Shown here: piece by piece, positions 62,501-62,943 of the stretch
Numbering within the stretch: position 1 is the first letter of the stretch
Layout of the letters: each line of letters opens with the position of its first letter
From: Symbiodinium kawagutii
Taxonomy: Eukaryota > Sar > Dinophyceae > Suessiales > Symbiodiniaceae
Reading direction: 5' to 3'
Length of the DNA stretch: 64,000 nt
Assembly: GCA_009767595.1 (NCBI GenBank)
Contig: VSDK01028396.1
Span: 708,459 to 772,458 of the forward strand
Notes under the pieces: model-generated
What the model saw: only the letters and a program-made list of their open reading frames with translations
Database searches by the model: none
What the model was told of the DNA's origin: nothing
Made by a program: the position numbers and the translations under genes

Positions 62501-62943
62501 TGTGGTGGCCATCCTAAATTCATCTTTCTTGGAATCAAAGGCCACTGAGGCGCACACGATGTCACATAGTGGGTTCGCAGCGAAGTCGAGCAGGAAAAGC
62601 CAACATCAGCATGCACCCACAAACCTATGATTTTGGGAAACCTTAGGTTTCACCTTCAAACCCTGGGTATCAGAGTGGACCCGTGAAATTTCATAGGTTC
62701 GGAGTGGCAAGGTATTCAAAAATAAATATATCACCTCCACTTAAAGCTGTTATGCCAATGAATCATCTCCTGCTTCAACATTCAAACAGCCAGTCCTCTT
62801 GTTGTTGTGCCATTTGCAGCGGATCGCCCTGCAGCTGGCATCCCTTGGCTGCTGGCATCCCTTCACAGCTTCCAAGGTACGGCAGCGGTGCCATGGGATT
62901 CTACAAGTTCAAAGGCTTGGTGCAGGAGCTGCGCTGCCCGAAG
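26425..62943 (+). CDS. Fumarate reductase-type flavoprotein (OSM1/FRD1-like), partial
   Basis: The product should be a soluble FAD-dependent fumarate reductase reducing fumarate to succinate, like yeast OSM1/FRD1. At least 16 small exons, read in order, give the FAD-binding start [20 protein letters not shown], then [94 protein letters not shown] and GFYKFKGLV. Family knowledge from the Shewanella enzyme places substrate and proton-relay residues in these motifs: His of IHPTG, Glu and Arg of APEALRG, and Arg of RRD. All are present. The C-terminal motifs are absent, so the 3' exons lie beyond the window. Most introns are 1-3 kb, but one is about 17.3 kb and contains other genes. Donors are GT, GC or GA. 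A 5' start and any N-terminal fused domain are unresolved. Confidence 0.85.
26829..26910. repeat. TGGTGGTTTCTC element
   Basis: It contains GGTGTTTCTCGAGTCACAGG, CCTCAAATCATG and GGCTTGAGAAACCACCATG, lying inside intron 1 of the fumarate reductase gene. Confidence 0.6.
27557..27595 (+). CDS. Fumarate reductase exon 2 (39 bp)
   Basis: Thirteen codons, [13 protein letters not shown], form the second strand of the FAD Rossmann fold with its acidic end. The acceptor is AGCAAG then GCAGC. The donor is GACAAG then GACCGG, a GA donor. Joined at these sites, the reading runs IIIDK to EAQLGGNS, the exact length expected from yeast OSM1. Confidence 0.85.
27840..28245. repeat. TATA, CATA/CATC and CACGTACTGTG microsatellites
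   Basis: TATATA runs (27880-27962) are followed by CATA and CATC tetranucleotide runs (28000-28165). Then come three 20-26 bp units containing ACACGTACTGTGTACACATA (28160-28242), which are partly palindromic. The long frames across this stretch on both strands are repeat artefacts. Confidence 0.9.
28794..28905. repeat. TGGTGGTTTCTC element
   Basis: It contains GTGGTTCTCAAATAGGGAAC, ATGGTTGGTTTATCATT and GATGATTTGGAGGGTCCC, in an orientation inverted relative to most copies. It lies in intron 2 of the fumarate reductase gene. Confidence 0.5.
29350..29790. repeat. Degenerate AACCAT-rich tract
   Basis: The segment is dominated by AACCATTCATAAACCATCAA and variants on the + strand. Similar C/A-rich tracts precede many exons, whereas the complementary ATGGTT type follows them. 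Confidence 0.6.
29808..29861. repeat. Perfect 15-bp inverted repeat with inner hairpin
   Basis: CACAGACAGCCGTGG at 29808-29822 is exactly complementary to CCACGGCTGTCTGTG at 29847-29861. Inside it TTTGCCC (29823-29829) and GGGCAAA (29833-29839) can form a 7-bp stem with a 3-base TCC loop, leaving CACCACC unpaired. No U-run follows, so it is not a bacterial-type terminator. It sits about 55 bp before the TTTAGGG repeats. Confidence 0.85.
29915..30012 (+). repeat. Interstitial TTTAGGG (telomere-type) repeat
   Basis: About 98 bp of TTTAGGG units mix with TTTTAGGG and a few TTTAGG, TTAAGG and GCTTAGGG variants. TTTAGGG is the telomere repeat of plants and of dinoflagellates. Because it lies mid-window and inside an intron, it is an internal copy and not a chromosome end. 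Confidence 0.85.
30176..30253. repeat. GGTTTCAAACATGTTTT element, truncated
   Basis: It contains TGGTTGGTTGACTTGCGC, ATATTTTTCATG and GAGCACCACCAACCAG. The left arm is missing. Two tiny derivatives, GGTTGGTTCAACCACCAA, follow at about 30295 and 30398. Confidence 0.5.
30571..30633 (+). CDS. Fumarate reductase exon 3: [13 protein letters not shown]
   Basis: Twenty-one codons read [20 protein letters not shown] and end Q. GGNSxKASSGxNG is the signature loop contacting FAD in fumarate reductase flavoproteins. The acceptor is GCTCAG then GAGGCG. The donor is ACGCAG then GCGGCC, a GC donor. The join to exon 4 reproduces the family spacing exactly. A long AACCACTATT tract precedes the exon. Confidence 0.93.
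30795..30892. repeat. GGTTTCAAACATGTTTT palindromic element
   Basis: GGTGGTTTCAAACATGTTTT starts it, CAAATGGTTGGTTGACAAAT lies inside and GGGGTGGTTCAACCACCAAC ends it. It is one of the better copies of the family. Confidence 0.65.
31060..31795. other. Intron sequence, no exon recognised
   Basis: The stretch contains a decayed GTGGGTC element at about 31068-31185. Open frames at 31143 and 31513 show no recognisable motif. Confidence 0.35.
31858..32074. repeat. Nested TGGTGGTTTCTC elements
   Basis: An outer copy starts ATGGTGGTTTCTGAGAATAG at about 31858 and is interrupted near 31909. It resumes near 32014 with the family's interior phrase ATAGTAATAAACCATCC and right end TTGAGAAACCCCC. The interrupting 31910-32013 piece is itself a complete copy, TGGGGGTTTCTC to GAGAAACCACC. 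TATAAA stands on both sides of it (31904-31909 and 32014-32019), a plausible target duplication. This is direct evidence that the family has moved. Confidence 0.8.
32222..32314. repeat. TGGTGGTTTCTC element, decayed
   Basis: GAGGCTTTCTTAAAAAAGCG and TTTTTTGAGAATCCACC flank an eroded interior. Confidence 0.45.
32982..33029 (+). CDS. Fumarate reductase exon 4 (48 bp)
   Basis: Sixteen codons, [16 protein letters not shown], match the variable helix after the GGNS loop with the conserved DSxxxF. The acceptor is TGCTAG then GCCCAA. The donor is ATGGAG then GAACCG, a GA donor. It joins in phase 0 to DTLSSGDG of exon 5, giving [11 protein letters not shown] as expected. Confidence 0.85.
33860..33950 (+). 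CDS. Possible exon or chance frame in intron 4
   Basis: A short frame reads [20 protein letters not shown] and is protein-like, but it does not fit the fumarate reductase sequence between exons 4 and 5, which already join with correct length. It may be chance or an alternative exon. Confidence 0.15.
34237..34333 (+). CDS. Fumarate reductase exon 5
   Basis: Thirty-two codons read [20 protein letters not shown] and continue [12 protein letters not shown], then one base. This matches the helical segment ending in the family's WL. The acceptor is GCCAG then GACACC. The donor is TCCTTGG then GTGCCG, a canonical GT in phase 1. The upstream flank is C-rich and the downstream flank is strikingly GGTTGGTTGG-rich, the best case of intron-end polarity in the window. 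Confidence 0.93.
34935..34990 (+). CDS. Fumarate reductase exon 6: QLGGHS
   Basis: After two bases completing Gly, the frame reads [24 protein letters not shown] is invariant in the family. The acceptor is CATCGAG then GTTTG. The 3' boundary is taken as CACAGG then GCCGAA, because this joins in phase 0 to GKPQPVGW, but one-base alternatives exist. The usual Thr of RTHR is missing. Confidence 0.85.
35376..35470 (+). CDS. Possible exon in intron 6
   Basis: A GC-rich island after CAACCACAG reads [20 protein letters not shown] then RKA. It is protein-like but has no counterpart in the fumarate reductase family between exons 6 and 7. It could be chance. Confidence 0.15.
35487..35524. repeat. TTG trinucleotide array
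   Basis: About 12 TTG units lie in intron 6 of the fumarate reductase gene. Confidence 0.9.
36340..36383 (+). CDS. Fumarate reductase exon 7: [10 protein letters not shown]
   Basis: Fourteen codons [14 protein letters not shown] plus two bases match the family's PxGFTIVSAL. The acceptor is CCTGAG then GGCAAG. The donor is CTCAG then GCGACG, a GC donor in phase 2. It continues as RKILE in exon 8. Intron 7 opens with a G-rich GATGTTGAGGGGG stretch. Confidence 0.88.
37525..37585 (+). CDS. Fumarate reductase exon 8
   Basis: One base plus twenty codons reads [20 protein letters not shown], the helix-strand before the second FAD-domain strand. The acceptor is GCGCTAG then GAAG. The donor is TTCAAG then GCGGGT, a GC donor. 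Joining to ELLMEDGQV in exon 9 reproduces the family length exactly. Confidence 0.88.
38462..38498. repeat. TGGTGGTTTCTC element, right half
   Basis: Only the arm GGGTTCCCTTATTTTGAGAA then ACCC is left. Confidence 0.4.
38618..38733. repeat. GTGGGTC element, forward copy
   Basis: GGCTGTGGGTCAAAACCCTG opens it and AATTTTGACCCATAGCC closes it, with TTCCCTATAGTTTTGTTGG inside. It is one of the most complete copies. Confidence 0.7.
38778..38877 (+). CDS. Fumarate reductase exon 9: VVLTAGG
   Basis: Thirty-three codons read [20 protein letters not shown] and continue [13 protein letters not shown]. DGxVxG and VVLTAGG are typical of the FAD-domain sheet. The acceptor is CTGCCAG then GAGCTG. The donor is GCAGGAG then GAGCTG, a GA donor in phase 1. 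The next exon completes Gly and gives AGGYAN. Confidence 0.93.
39047..39172. repeat. GTGGGTC element, reverse copy
   Basis: GGCGAGCTGGGTCAAGCAG opens it and GGGGTTTTGACCCACTGCC closes it, inverted relative to the copy at 38618. The pair lies in two neighbouring introns. Confidence 0.7.
40392..40513 (+). CDS. Fumarate reductase exon 10: [13 protein letters not shown]
   Basis: After two bases completing Gly the frame reads [20 protein letters not shown] then [13 protein letters not shown]. LPTTNGxxxTGD is a signature of eukaryotic fumarate reductases. The acceptor is GTGGAG then GCTATG. The 3' end is uncertain: AGGGAG then GCATCT (40513, GC donor, phase 0) is used here, which adds [10 protein letters not shown] at 40494 is an alternative but would leave phase 1. 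Confidence 0.9.
40957..40983 (+). CDS. Candidate micro-exon (27 bp)
   Basis: Nine codons, DIIKALVKQ, lie between CACCGAG and GACGCC, phase 0 at both ends with a GA donor. It would sit between TGDA and [11 protein letters not shown]. The resulting segment is longer than in yeast, so either this exon or the tail of exon 10 may not be used. Confidence 0.35.
41167..41255. repeat. TGGTGGTTTCTC element, decayed
   Basis: GGTGGTTTCTCGGCGTAGAG, ACTAAATCATCC and GTGATAAACCAACCAG are recognisable. The right arm is lost. Confidence 0.5.
42122..42173 (+). CDS. Fumarate reductase exon 11: VQIHPTG
   Basis: Seventeen codons [17 protein letters not shown] plus one base contain the active-site His region. 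In the Shewanella enzyme the equivalent His binds the substrate. The acceptor is GGTCAG then GACGTG. The donor is CCCACAG then GCGGTC, a GC donor in phase 1. Exon 12 completes Gly and continues FIEV. Confidence 0.9.
42258..42334. repeat. TGGTGGTTTCTC element, decayed
   Basis: TTTTAAAATAGGAGACCCCC, GATTGGTTTATTAC and TAGTTTGAGAAGCACGCAC are recognisable. Confidence 0.5.
42729..42791 (+). CDS. Fumarate reductase exon 12: FLAPEALRG
   Basis: Twenty codons read [20 protein letters not shown] between partial codons. Glu and Arg of APEALRG correspond to the proton-delivery residues of the family. The acceptor is CTGGGAG then GATTC. The donor is CTGCGAG then GCACAC, a GC donor in phase 1. With exon 13 it gives EALRGSGGILL. 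Confidence 0.95.
43480..43489. other. Assembly gap (10 N)
   Basis: Ten Ns lie between two similar CATTTTGTAG ends, so a repeat probably stopped the assembly. The gap falls in intron 12 of the fumarate reductase gene. Confidence 0.97.
43612..43666 (+). CDS. Fumarate reductase exon 13: GKRFANELG
   Basis: The exon reads [17 protein letters not shown] between partial codons, matching the family's GGxLLxxxGxRFxNELxxRD. The acceptor is GCCTGAG then GCTCCG. The donor is GGGAAG then GCTCGC, a GC donor in phase 2. A GGGATTAATAGGG-rich stretch follows in the intron. Confidence 0.95.
44131..44348. repeat. Two tandem TGGTGGTTTCTC elements
   Basis: Copy one is CGTGGTTTCTCAACATAGAG to TTTTTGAGAAACACCCAT (44131-44233). 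Copy two is TGATGGTTTCTCAAGCCATA to CATTTTGAGAAGCACCCAC (44234-44348). They are head to tail with no spacer. Confidence 0.65.
44497..44551 (+). CDS. Fumarate reductase exon 14: [10 protein letters not shown]
   Basis: One base plus eighteen codons reads [18 protein letters not shown]. The RRD motif carries the catalytic Arg of the family. The acceptor is GGCCAG then GAGAGA. The donor is GACAAG then GACGGG, a GA donor in phase 0. A further island at 44703-44790 ([14 protein letters not shown]) is possibly coding but not placed. Confidence 0.85.
45175..45475. repeat. Cluster of TGGTGGTTTCTC elements
   Basis: A decayed copy at 45175-45262 is followed by a left half (45303-45399, GGTGGTTTCTCAAAATAGGA) and an inverted-orientation partial (45400-45475, ending CTACTAAGAAACCACCC). 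Confidence 0.55.
45528..45569 (+). CDS. Fumarate reductase exon 15: AAAMLLTQE
   Basis: Fourteen codons read [14 protein letters not shown], the strand and helix start before the FYxFK motif. The acceptor is CGCCTCAG then GAGGAG. Using the AG|GC donor at 45569 (CAGGAG then GCTGTG) the frame joins in phase 0 to [15 protein letters not shown] at 62869. The frame also stays open as AVEMFLGD to about 45594, which resembles the family too, so the exact end is uncertain. The intron that follows is about 17.3 kb. Confidence 0.75.
45740..45870. repeat. AAACCC-type repeat, left edge of gene block
   Basis: It contains AAAATCATAGGTTTACTTCC then AAACCCTGGGTATGCATG, AAACCCGGGGTTTACATG and AAACCCGGGGTATTAGGG. 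The same family recurs at 54050-54300 and 62620-62702. It lies about 150-300 bp after fumarate reductase exon 15 and about 700 bp before gene A1. Confidence 0.7.
46530..46547 (+). other. Dinoflagellate spliced-leader-like relic
   Basis: TAGCCCTTTTTGCTCAAG matches the last 18 bases of the dinoflagellate spliced leader, which end TAGCCATTTTGGCTCAAG, at 16 of 18 positions. It abuts the ATG of gene A1 at 46548. In dinoflagellates the leader is added to mRNA by trans-splicing. A genomic copy in front of a start codon is the known signature of an mRNA that was reverse transcribed and reinserted. Confidence 0.75.
46548..46913 (+). CDS. Gene A1 exon 1
   Basis: It begins [20 protein letters not shown] directly after the leader-like 18-mer and ends KAKRKE before a GTCAGC donor-like site in phase 0. 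The frame stays open further, to 46999, so a later donor is possible. Confidence 0.7.
46548..50093 (+). CDS. Gene A1: charged Arg-Gly/Trp-rich protein, unknown function
   Basis: Seven exons can be joined in phase: 46548-46913, 47564-47912, 48190-48250, 48383-48441, 48519-48760, 48945-49699 and 49950-50093. The N-terminal part carries a conserved-looking block ([50 protein letters not shown]). An acidic low-complexity region, a coiled Lys-rich stretch and a tail with EEEEDDDDD, an Arg-Gly run and a Trp-rich [11 protein letters not shown] follow. The end is [20 protein letters not shown] and TAA. From memory the N-terminal block resembles proteins abundant in dinoflagellate genomes; their function is unknown. 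The Arg-Gly part suggests RNA binding. A one-base frame break occurs at 49194-49205. Two internal donors are of the GA or GC type. Confidence 0.7.
47037..47270 (-). CDS. Antisense coding-like segment inside gene A1 intron
   Basis: On the minus strand about 78 codons are open with protein-like composition, including [39 protein letters not shown] and [14 protein letters not shown]. The plus strand here has no matching exon. It may be a fragment of another gene or repeat inserted in the intron. No family was recognised. Confidence 0.3.
47564..47912 (+). CDS. Gene A1 exon 2: acidic, Ala/Glu-rich
   Basis: It reads [20 protein letters not shown] then a Pro/Ala/Lys/Glu-rich stretch to KTPAHK. The acceptor is TGGGCAG then GGCATC. 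The donor is uncertain; AAGA then GCGACT keeps phase 1 with exon 3. Confidence 0.6.
48190..48250 (+). CDS. Gene A1 exon 3: helical
   Basis: It reads [19 protein letters not shown], a probable helix. The acceptor is AATAAG then GTGAAG. The donor is TTCTT then GTTCAG. It joins to exon 4 as [13 protein letters not shown]. Confidence 0.6.
48383..48441 (+). CDS. Gene A1 exon 4
   Basis: It reads [19 protein letters not shown] between an acceptor (CATTCAG then GTTG) and a GA donor (CCACAG then GAGAAA). The join in phase 1 to exon 5 gives [11 protein letters not shown]. Confidence 0.65.
48519..48760 (+). CDS. Gene A1 exon 5: Pro/Lys/Thr-rich linker
   Basis: It reads [20 protein letters not shown] onward to SRPKKADE. 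The acceptor is TTGGCAG then GACCTA. The donor is GATGAG then GTGTCG, phase 0. The composition suggests a disordered linker. Confidence 0.65.
48896..48924. repeat. ATGT tetranucleotide repeat
   Basis: About seven GTAT units end 20 bp before an acceptor site. Confidence 0.85.
48945..49699 (+). CDS. Gene A1 exon 6: Asp/Glu run, Arg-Gly box, Trp-rich, Lys-rich
   Basis: After CACTAG the frame reads [20 protein letters not shown], then alternating Arg-Gly (49030-49120) and a Lys-rich part. After the run of twelve A at 49194-49205 the coding-like frame shifts by one, continuing [20 protein letters not shown] and then a Lys/Glu-rich stretch to IKEDMQLSV. The donor GTACCT follows in phase 0. The shifted part lacks stops for about 165 codons, so both halves look genuinely coding. 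A missing A, whether real or an assembly error, would explain the break. Confidence 0.65.
49950..50093 (+). CDS. Gene A1 last exon
   Basis: After CTGCTCAG the frame reads [20 protein letters not shown], then [20 protein letters not shown] and KYLGDVD, and a TAA. It joins in phase 0 to exon 6. A GTGATG near the end could be a donor if the gene continues. Confidence 0.65.
   Translation, partial: VLRLDEALAAGELEKSELCKGHVFCDNLADYLKKAAEASLKYLGDVD
50330..50700 (+). CDS. Possible 5' exons of gene A2
   Basis: Between 50346 and 50442 two frames are open and protein-like, one starting with ATG as [20 protein letters not shown], the other reading [18 protein letters not shown]. From 50590 to 50700 a further piece reads [20 protein letters not shown]. 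These may be early exons of the methyltransferase-like gene, but splice sites and frame are undecided. Confidence 0.25.
51270..51430 (+). CDS. Possible exon upstream of gene A2 core
   Basis: A frame reads [20 protein letters not shown] and [19 protein letters not shown] at about 51327-51446. An overlapping frame is also open. It follows a TTTCCTTAG acceptor-like site near 51273. No family was recognised. Confidence 0.25.
52250..52407 (+). CDS. Gene A2 exon: FAGTGN motif
   Basis: It reads [37 protein letters not shown] and [10 protein letters not shown]. The acceptor is GGCCGCCAG then GATGTG. The donor is TATGC then GTTGCT, phase 2, joining as GYALAILMM. Confidence 0.75.
52250..53997 (+). CDS. 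Gene A2: C5-methyltransferase-like Rossmann protein, 5' end unresolved
   Basis: Five exons join in phase: 52250-52407, 52541-52714, 52888-53026, 53271-53482 and 53745-53997. The start reads [20 protein letters not shown], resembling the SAM-binding motif I (FAGxG) of C5-cytosine methyltransferases, then [12 protein letters not shown]. The region [17 protein letters not shown] sits where those enzymes carry the catalytic PC motif; it has a Cys but not the Pro. Later blocks are [37 protein letters not shown], and the end [19 protein letters not shown] and a TGA. From memory this arrangement occurs in a multicopy dinoflagellate protein family. Methyltransferase activity is not shown. One donor is of the GA type (GAAAG then GAACCC). 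Confidence 0.7.
52541..52714 (+). CDS. Gene A2 exon: CSSF region
   Basis: It reads [40 protein letters not shown] and NQLLE. The acceptor is ATCCCAG then GTTGG. The donor is TTGGAAAG then GAACCC, a GA donor in phase 2. Confidence 0.75.
52888..53026 (+). CDS. Gene A2 exon: [15 protein letters not shown]
   Basis: It reads [20 protein letters not shown] then [20 protein letters not shown] and IAGPFA. The acceptor is CGCCGCAG then GACTTG. The donor is TTTGCG then GTCAGC. Confidence 0.78.
53271..53482 (+). CDS. Gene A2 exon: [17 protein letters not shown]
   Basis: It reads [38 protein letters not shown] and a Lys-rich stretch to RHLRST. The acceptor is GGACTTAG then GTCAGC. The donor used is ACGGA then GTTACT, since it keeps phase with the last exon. 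A GTAAGT lies 14 bp further on but breaks the frame. Confidence 0.78.
53745..53997 (+). CDS. Gene A2 last exon
   Basis: It reads [68 protein letters not shown] and a TGA. The acceptor is CGCCCAG then GATTTA. Confidence 0.75.
54050..54300. repeat. AAACCC-type repeat, middle of gene block
   Basis: It contains AAAATCATAGGTTTGAGTTC, repeated AAACCCGTGATTTACCCGTG (at least three times), AAACCCAAGGTATTGG and AAACCTTGGGTTTTGC. It lies between the stop of gene A2 and the start of gene B, and shares its core with the copies at 45740 and 62620. Confidence 0.75.
54641..54800 (+). CDS. Gene B exon 1
   Basis: ATG at 54641 starts [20 protein letters not shown]; the exon reaches TCQQYKG with a GA donor (CAAAG then GAACC) in phase 1. 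The next exon (54883) starts GC TTG and reads [20 protein letters not shown]. Confidence 0.6.
54641..58152 (+). CDS. Gene B: many-exon dinoflagellate-type protein, unknown function
   Basis: Exons that join in phase include 54641-54800 (start [20 protein letters not shown]), 54883 to about 54980, 55350-55643, 55818-55976, 56133-56248, 56376-56432, 56572-56677, 56817-56942, 57154-57249, 57364-57493 and a last one ending [13 protein letters not shown] and TGA at 58152. The middle reads [50 protein letters not shown], and [20 protein letters not shown]. From memory this order occurs in a repeated protein family of dinoflagellates with no known function. Several donors are GA or GC. Frames change between 55140 and 55380, so part may be damaged or mis-assembled. 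The Lys-rich tail could be a nuclear signal. Confidence 0.6.
54883..54980 (+). CDS. Gene B exon 2
   Basis: It reads [20 protein letters not shown] then [13 protein letters not shown]. The acceptor is ACTACCAG then GCTTG. The donor is probably ATCCTGA then GTTCCC. Confidence 0.55.
55047..55643 (+). CDS. Gene B region with shifting frames
   Basis: Three coding-like stretches follow in different frames: [20 protein letters not shown] (55047-55150), [20 protein letters not shown] (55196 onward) and [20 protein letters not shown] with a Pro/Glu-rich run up to [10 protein letters not shown] and a GTGGGG donor at 55643. The gaps are too short for ordinary introns, so indels or very short introns must explain the frame changes. 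Confidence 0.4.
55818..55976 (+). CDS. Gene B exon: [13 protein letters not shown]
   Basis: It reads [20 protein letters not shown] then [20 protein letters not shown]. The acceptor is CCCTGCAG then ATGCTT. The donor is GAAAAG then GATACT, a GA donor, phase 0. It joins to [11 protein letters not shown]. Confidence 0.7.
56133..56248 (+). CDS. Gene B exon: [10 protein letters not shown]
   Basis: It reads [20 protein letters not shown] then [18 protein letters not shown]. The acceptor is TTCCACAG then GACAAA. The donor is AGCCA then GTTAGG, phase 2. Confidence 0.72.
56376..56432 (+). CDS. Gene B exon: [10 protein letters not shown]
   Basis: It reads [18 protein letters not shown]. The acceptor is GGATTAAG then GAGCAA. 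The donor is CACGTTAG then GAGACC, a GA donor, phase 2. Confidence 0.65.
56572..56677 (+). CDS. Gene B exon: [10 protein letters not shown]
   Basis: It reads [20 protein letters not shown] then [15 protein letters not shown]. The acceptor is CTCACCAG then GAGCAA. The donor is TCCAAG then GCTCCT, a GC donor, phase 0. Confidence 0.7.
56817..56942 (+). CDS. Gene B exon: [10 protein letters not shown]
   Basis: It reads [20 protein letters not shown] then [20 protein letters not shown]. The acceptor is TTACAG then GTTGAC. The donor is TCACAG then GCCAGG, a GC donor, phase 0. Confidence 0.6.
57154..57493 (+). CDS. Gene B exons: coiled helical segments
   Basis: The piece 57154-57249 reads [20 protein letters not shown] then [12 protein letters not shown], with a GA donor (TCCAAG then GATGCT). 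The piece 57364-57493 reads [20 protein letters not shown] then [20 protein letters not shown]. Both are helical and join in phase 0. Confidence 0.55.
57960..58152 (+). CDS. Gene B last exon: Lys-rich tail
   Basis: The frame reads [20 protein letters not shown] and ends [15 protein letters not shown] before TGA. The basic end resembles a nuclear localisation signal. Confidence 0.55.
58942..62352 (+). CDS. Gene C: GIY-YIG-like segment plus transposase-like exon
   Basis: Exons 59344-59847, 60101-60233 and 60522-62352 join in phase with GT-AG introns. A first exon at 58942 ([16 protein letters not shown]) is likely, but its join is not settled. The second exon has [20 protein letters not shown] and later [16 protein letters not shown]. 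These resemble the KIGxT and conserved Glu motifs of GIY-YIG/T5orf172-type nucleases. The third exon continues the domain with AGGDTVHGC and [14 protein letters not shown]. The last exon carries [20 protein letters not shown], a CHMC knuckle, [20 protein letters not shown] and QPKHHALHH, a layout reminiscent of CACTA or Plavaka-type DDE transposases. I infer a mobile-element protein; the catalytic triad cannot be fixed by eye. Confidence 0.65.
59344..59847 (+). CDS. Gene C exon: GIY-YIG-like domain, first part
   Basis: It reads from [20 protein letters not shown] through a basic linker and the helix [20 protein letters not shown], to [30 protein letters not shown] and [20 protein letters not shown]. 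The acceptor is TGGGCAG then GTTCTT. The donor is GGAAT then GTTATT, phase 1. An earlier acceptor at 59315 is possible. Confidence 0.7.
60101..60233 (+). CDS. Gene C exon: GIY-YIG-like domain, second part
   Basis: It reads [20 protein letters not shown] then [20 protein letters not shown] and IHK. The acceptor is GATCCAAG then GCACGC. The donor is AAAAG then GTGAGC, a consensus GT donor in phase 2. Confidence 0.72.
60522..62352 (+). CDS. Gene C last exon: transposase-like, about 610 codons
   Basis: This is the longest open frame in the window. The acceptor TGGACAAAG then TACCC gives the right phase after exon 60101-60233. It starts [20 protein letters not shown]. Landmarks in order are [128 protein letters not shown] and a TAG after GPKQVS. 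The DLFHxxxLGVxKG and PKHHxxxH motifs resemble transposases of the CACTA/Plavaka kind. The frame is uninterrupted, which suggests either recent activity or selection. Confidence 0.75.
62620..62702. repeat. AAACCC-type repeat, right edge of gene block
   Basis: It contains CAAACCTATGATTTTGGG (inverse of the AAAATCATAGGTTTG core), TTCAAACCCTGGGTATCAG and AATTTCATAGGTTCGG. It lies about 270 bp after the stop of gene C and about 170 bp before fumarate reductase exon 16. Confidence 0.65.
62869..62943 (+). CDS. Fumarate reductase exon 16: [10 protein letters not shown]
   Basis: The frame reads [20 protein letters not shown] and continues LRCPK. FYKFKGL matches the family's FYMFKKL motif that follows the segment of exon 15. 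The acceptor used is CTTCACAG then CTTCCA (phase 0). CCAAG then G TAC is an alternative. The donor is either LVQ then GAGCTG or CCGAAG then GCTGAG. The C-terminal fumarate reductase motifs are not found in the remaining 1 kb. Confidence 0.8.
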
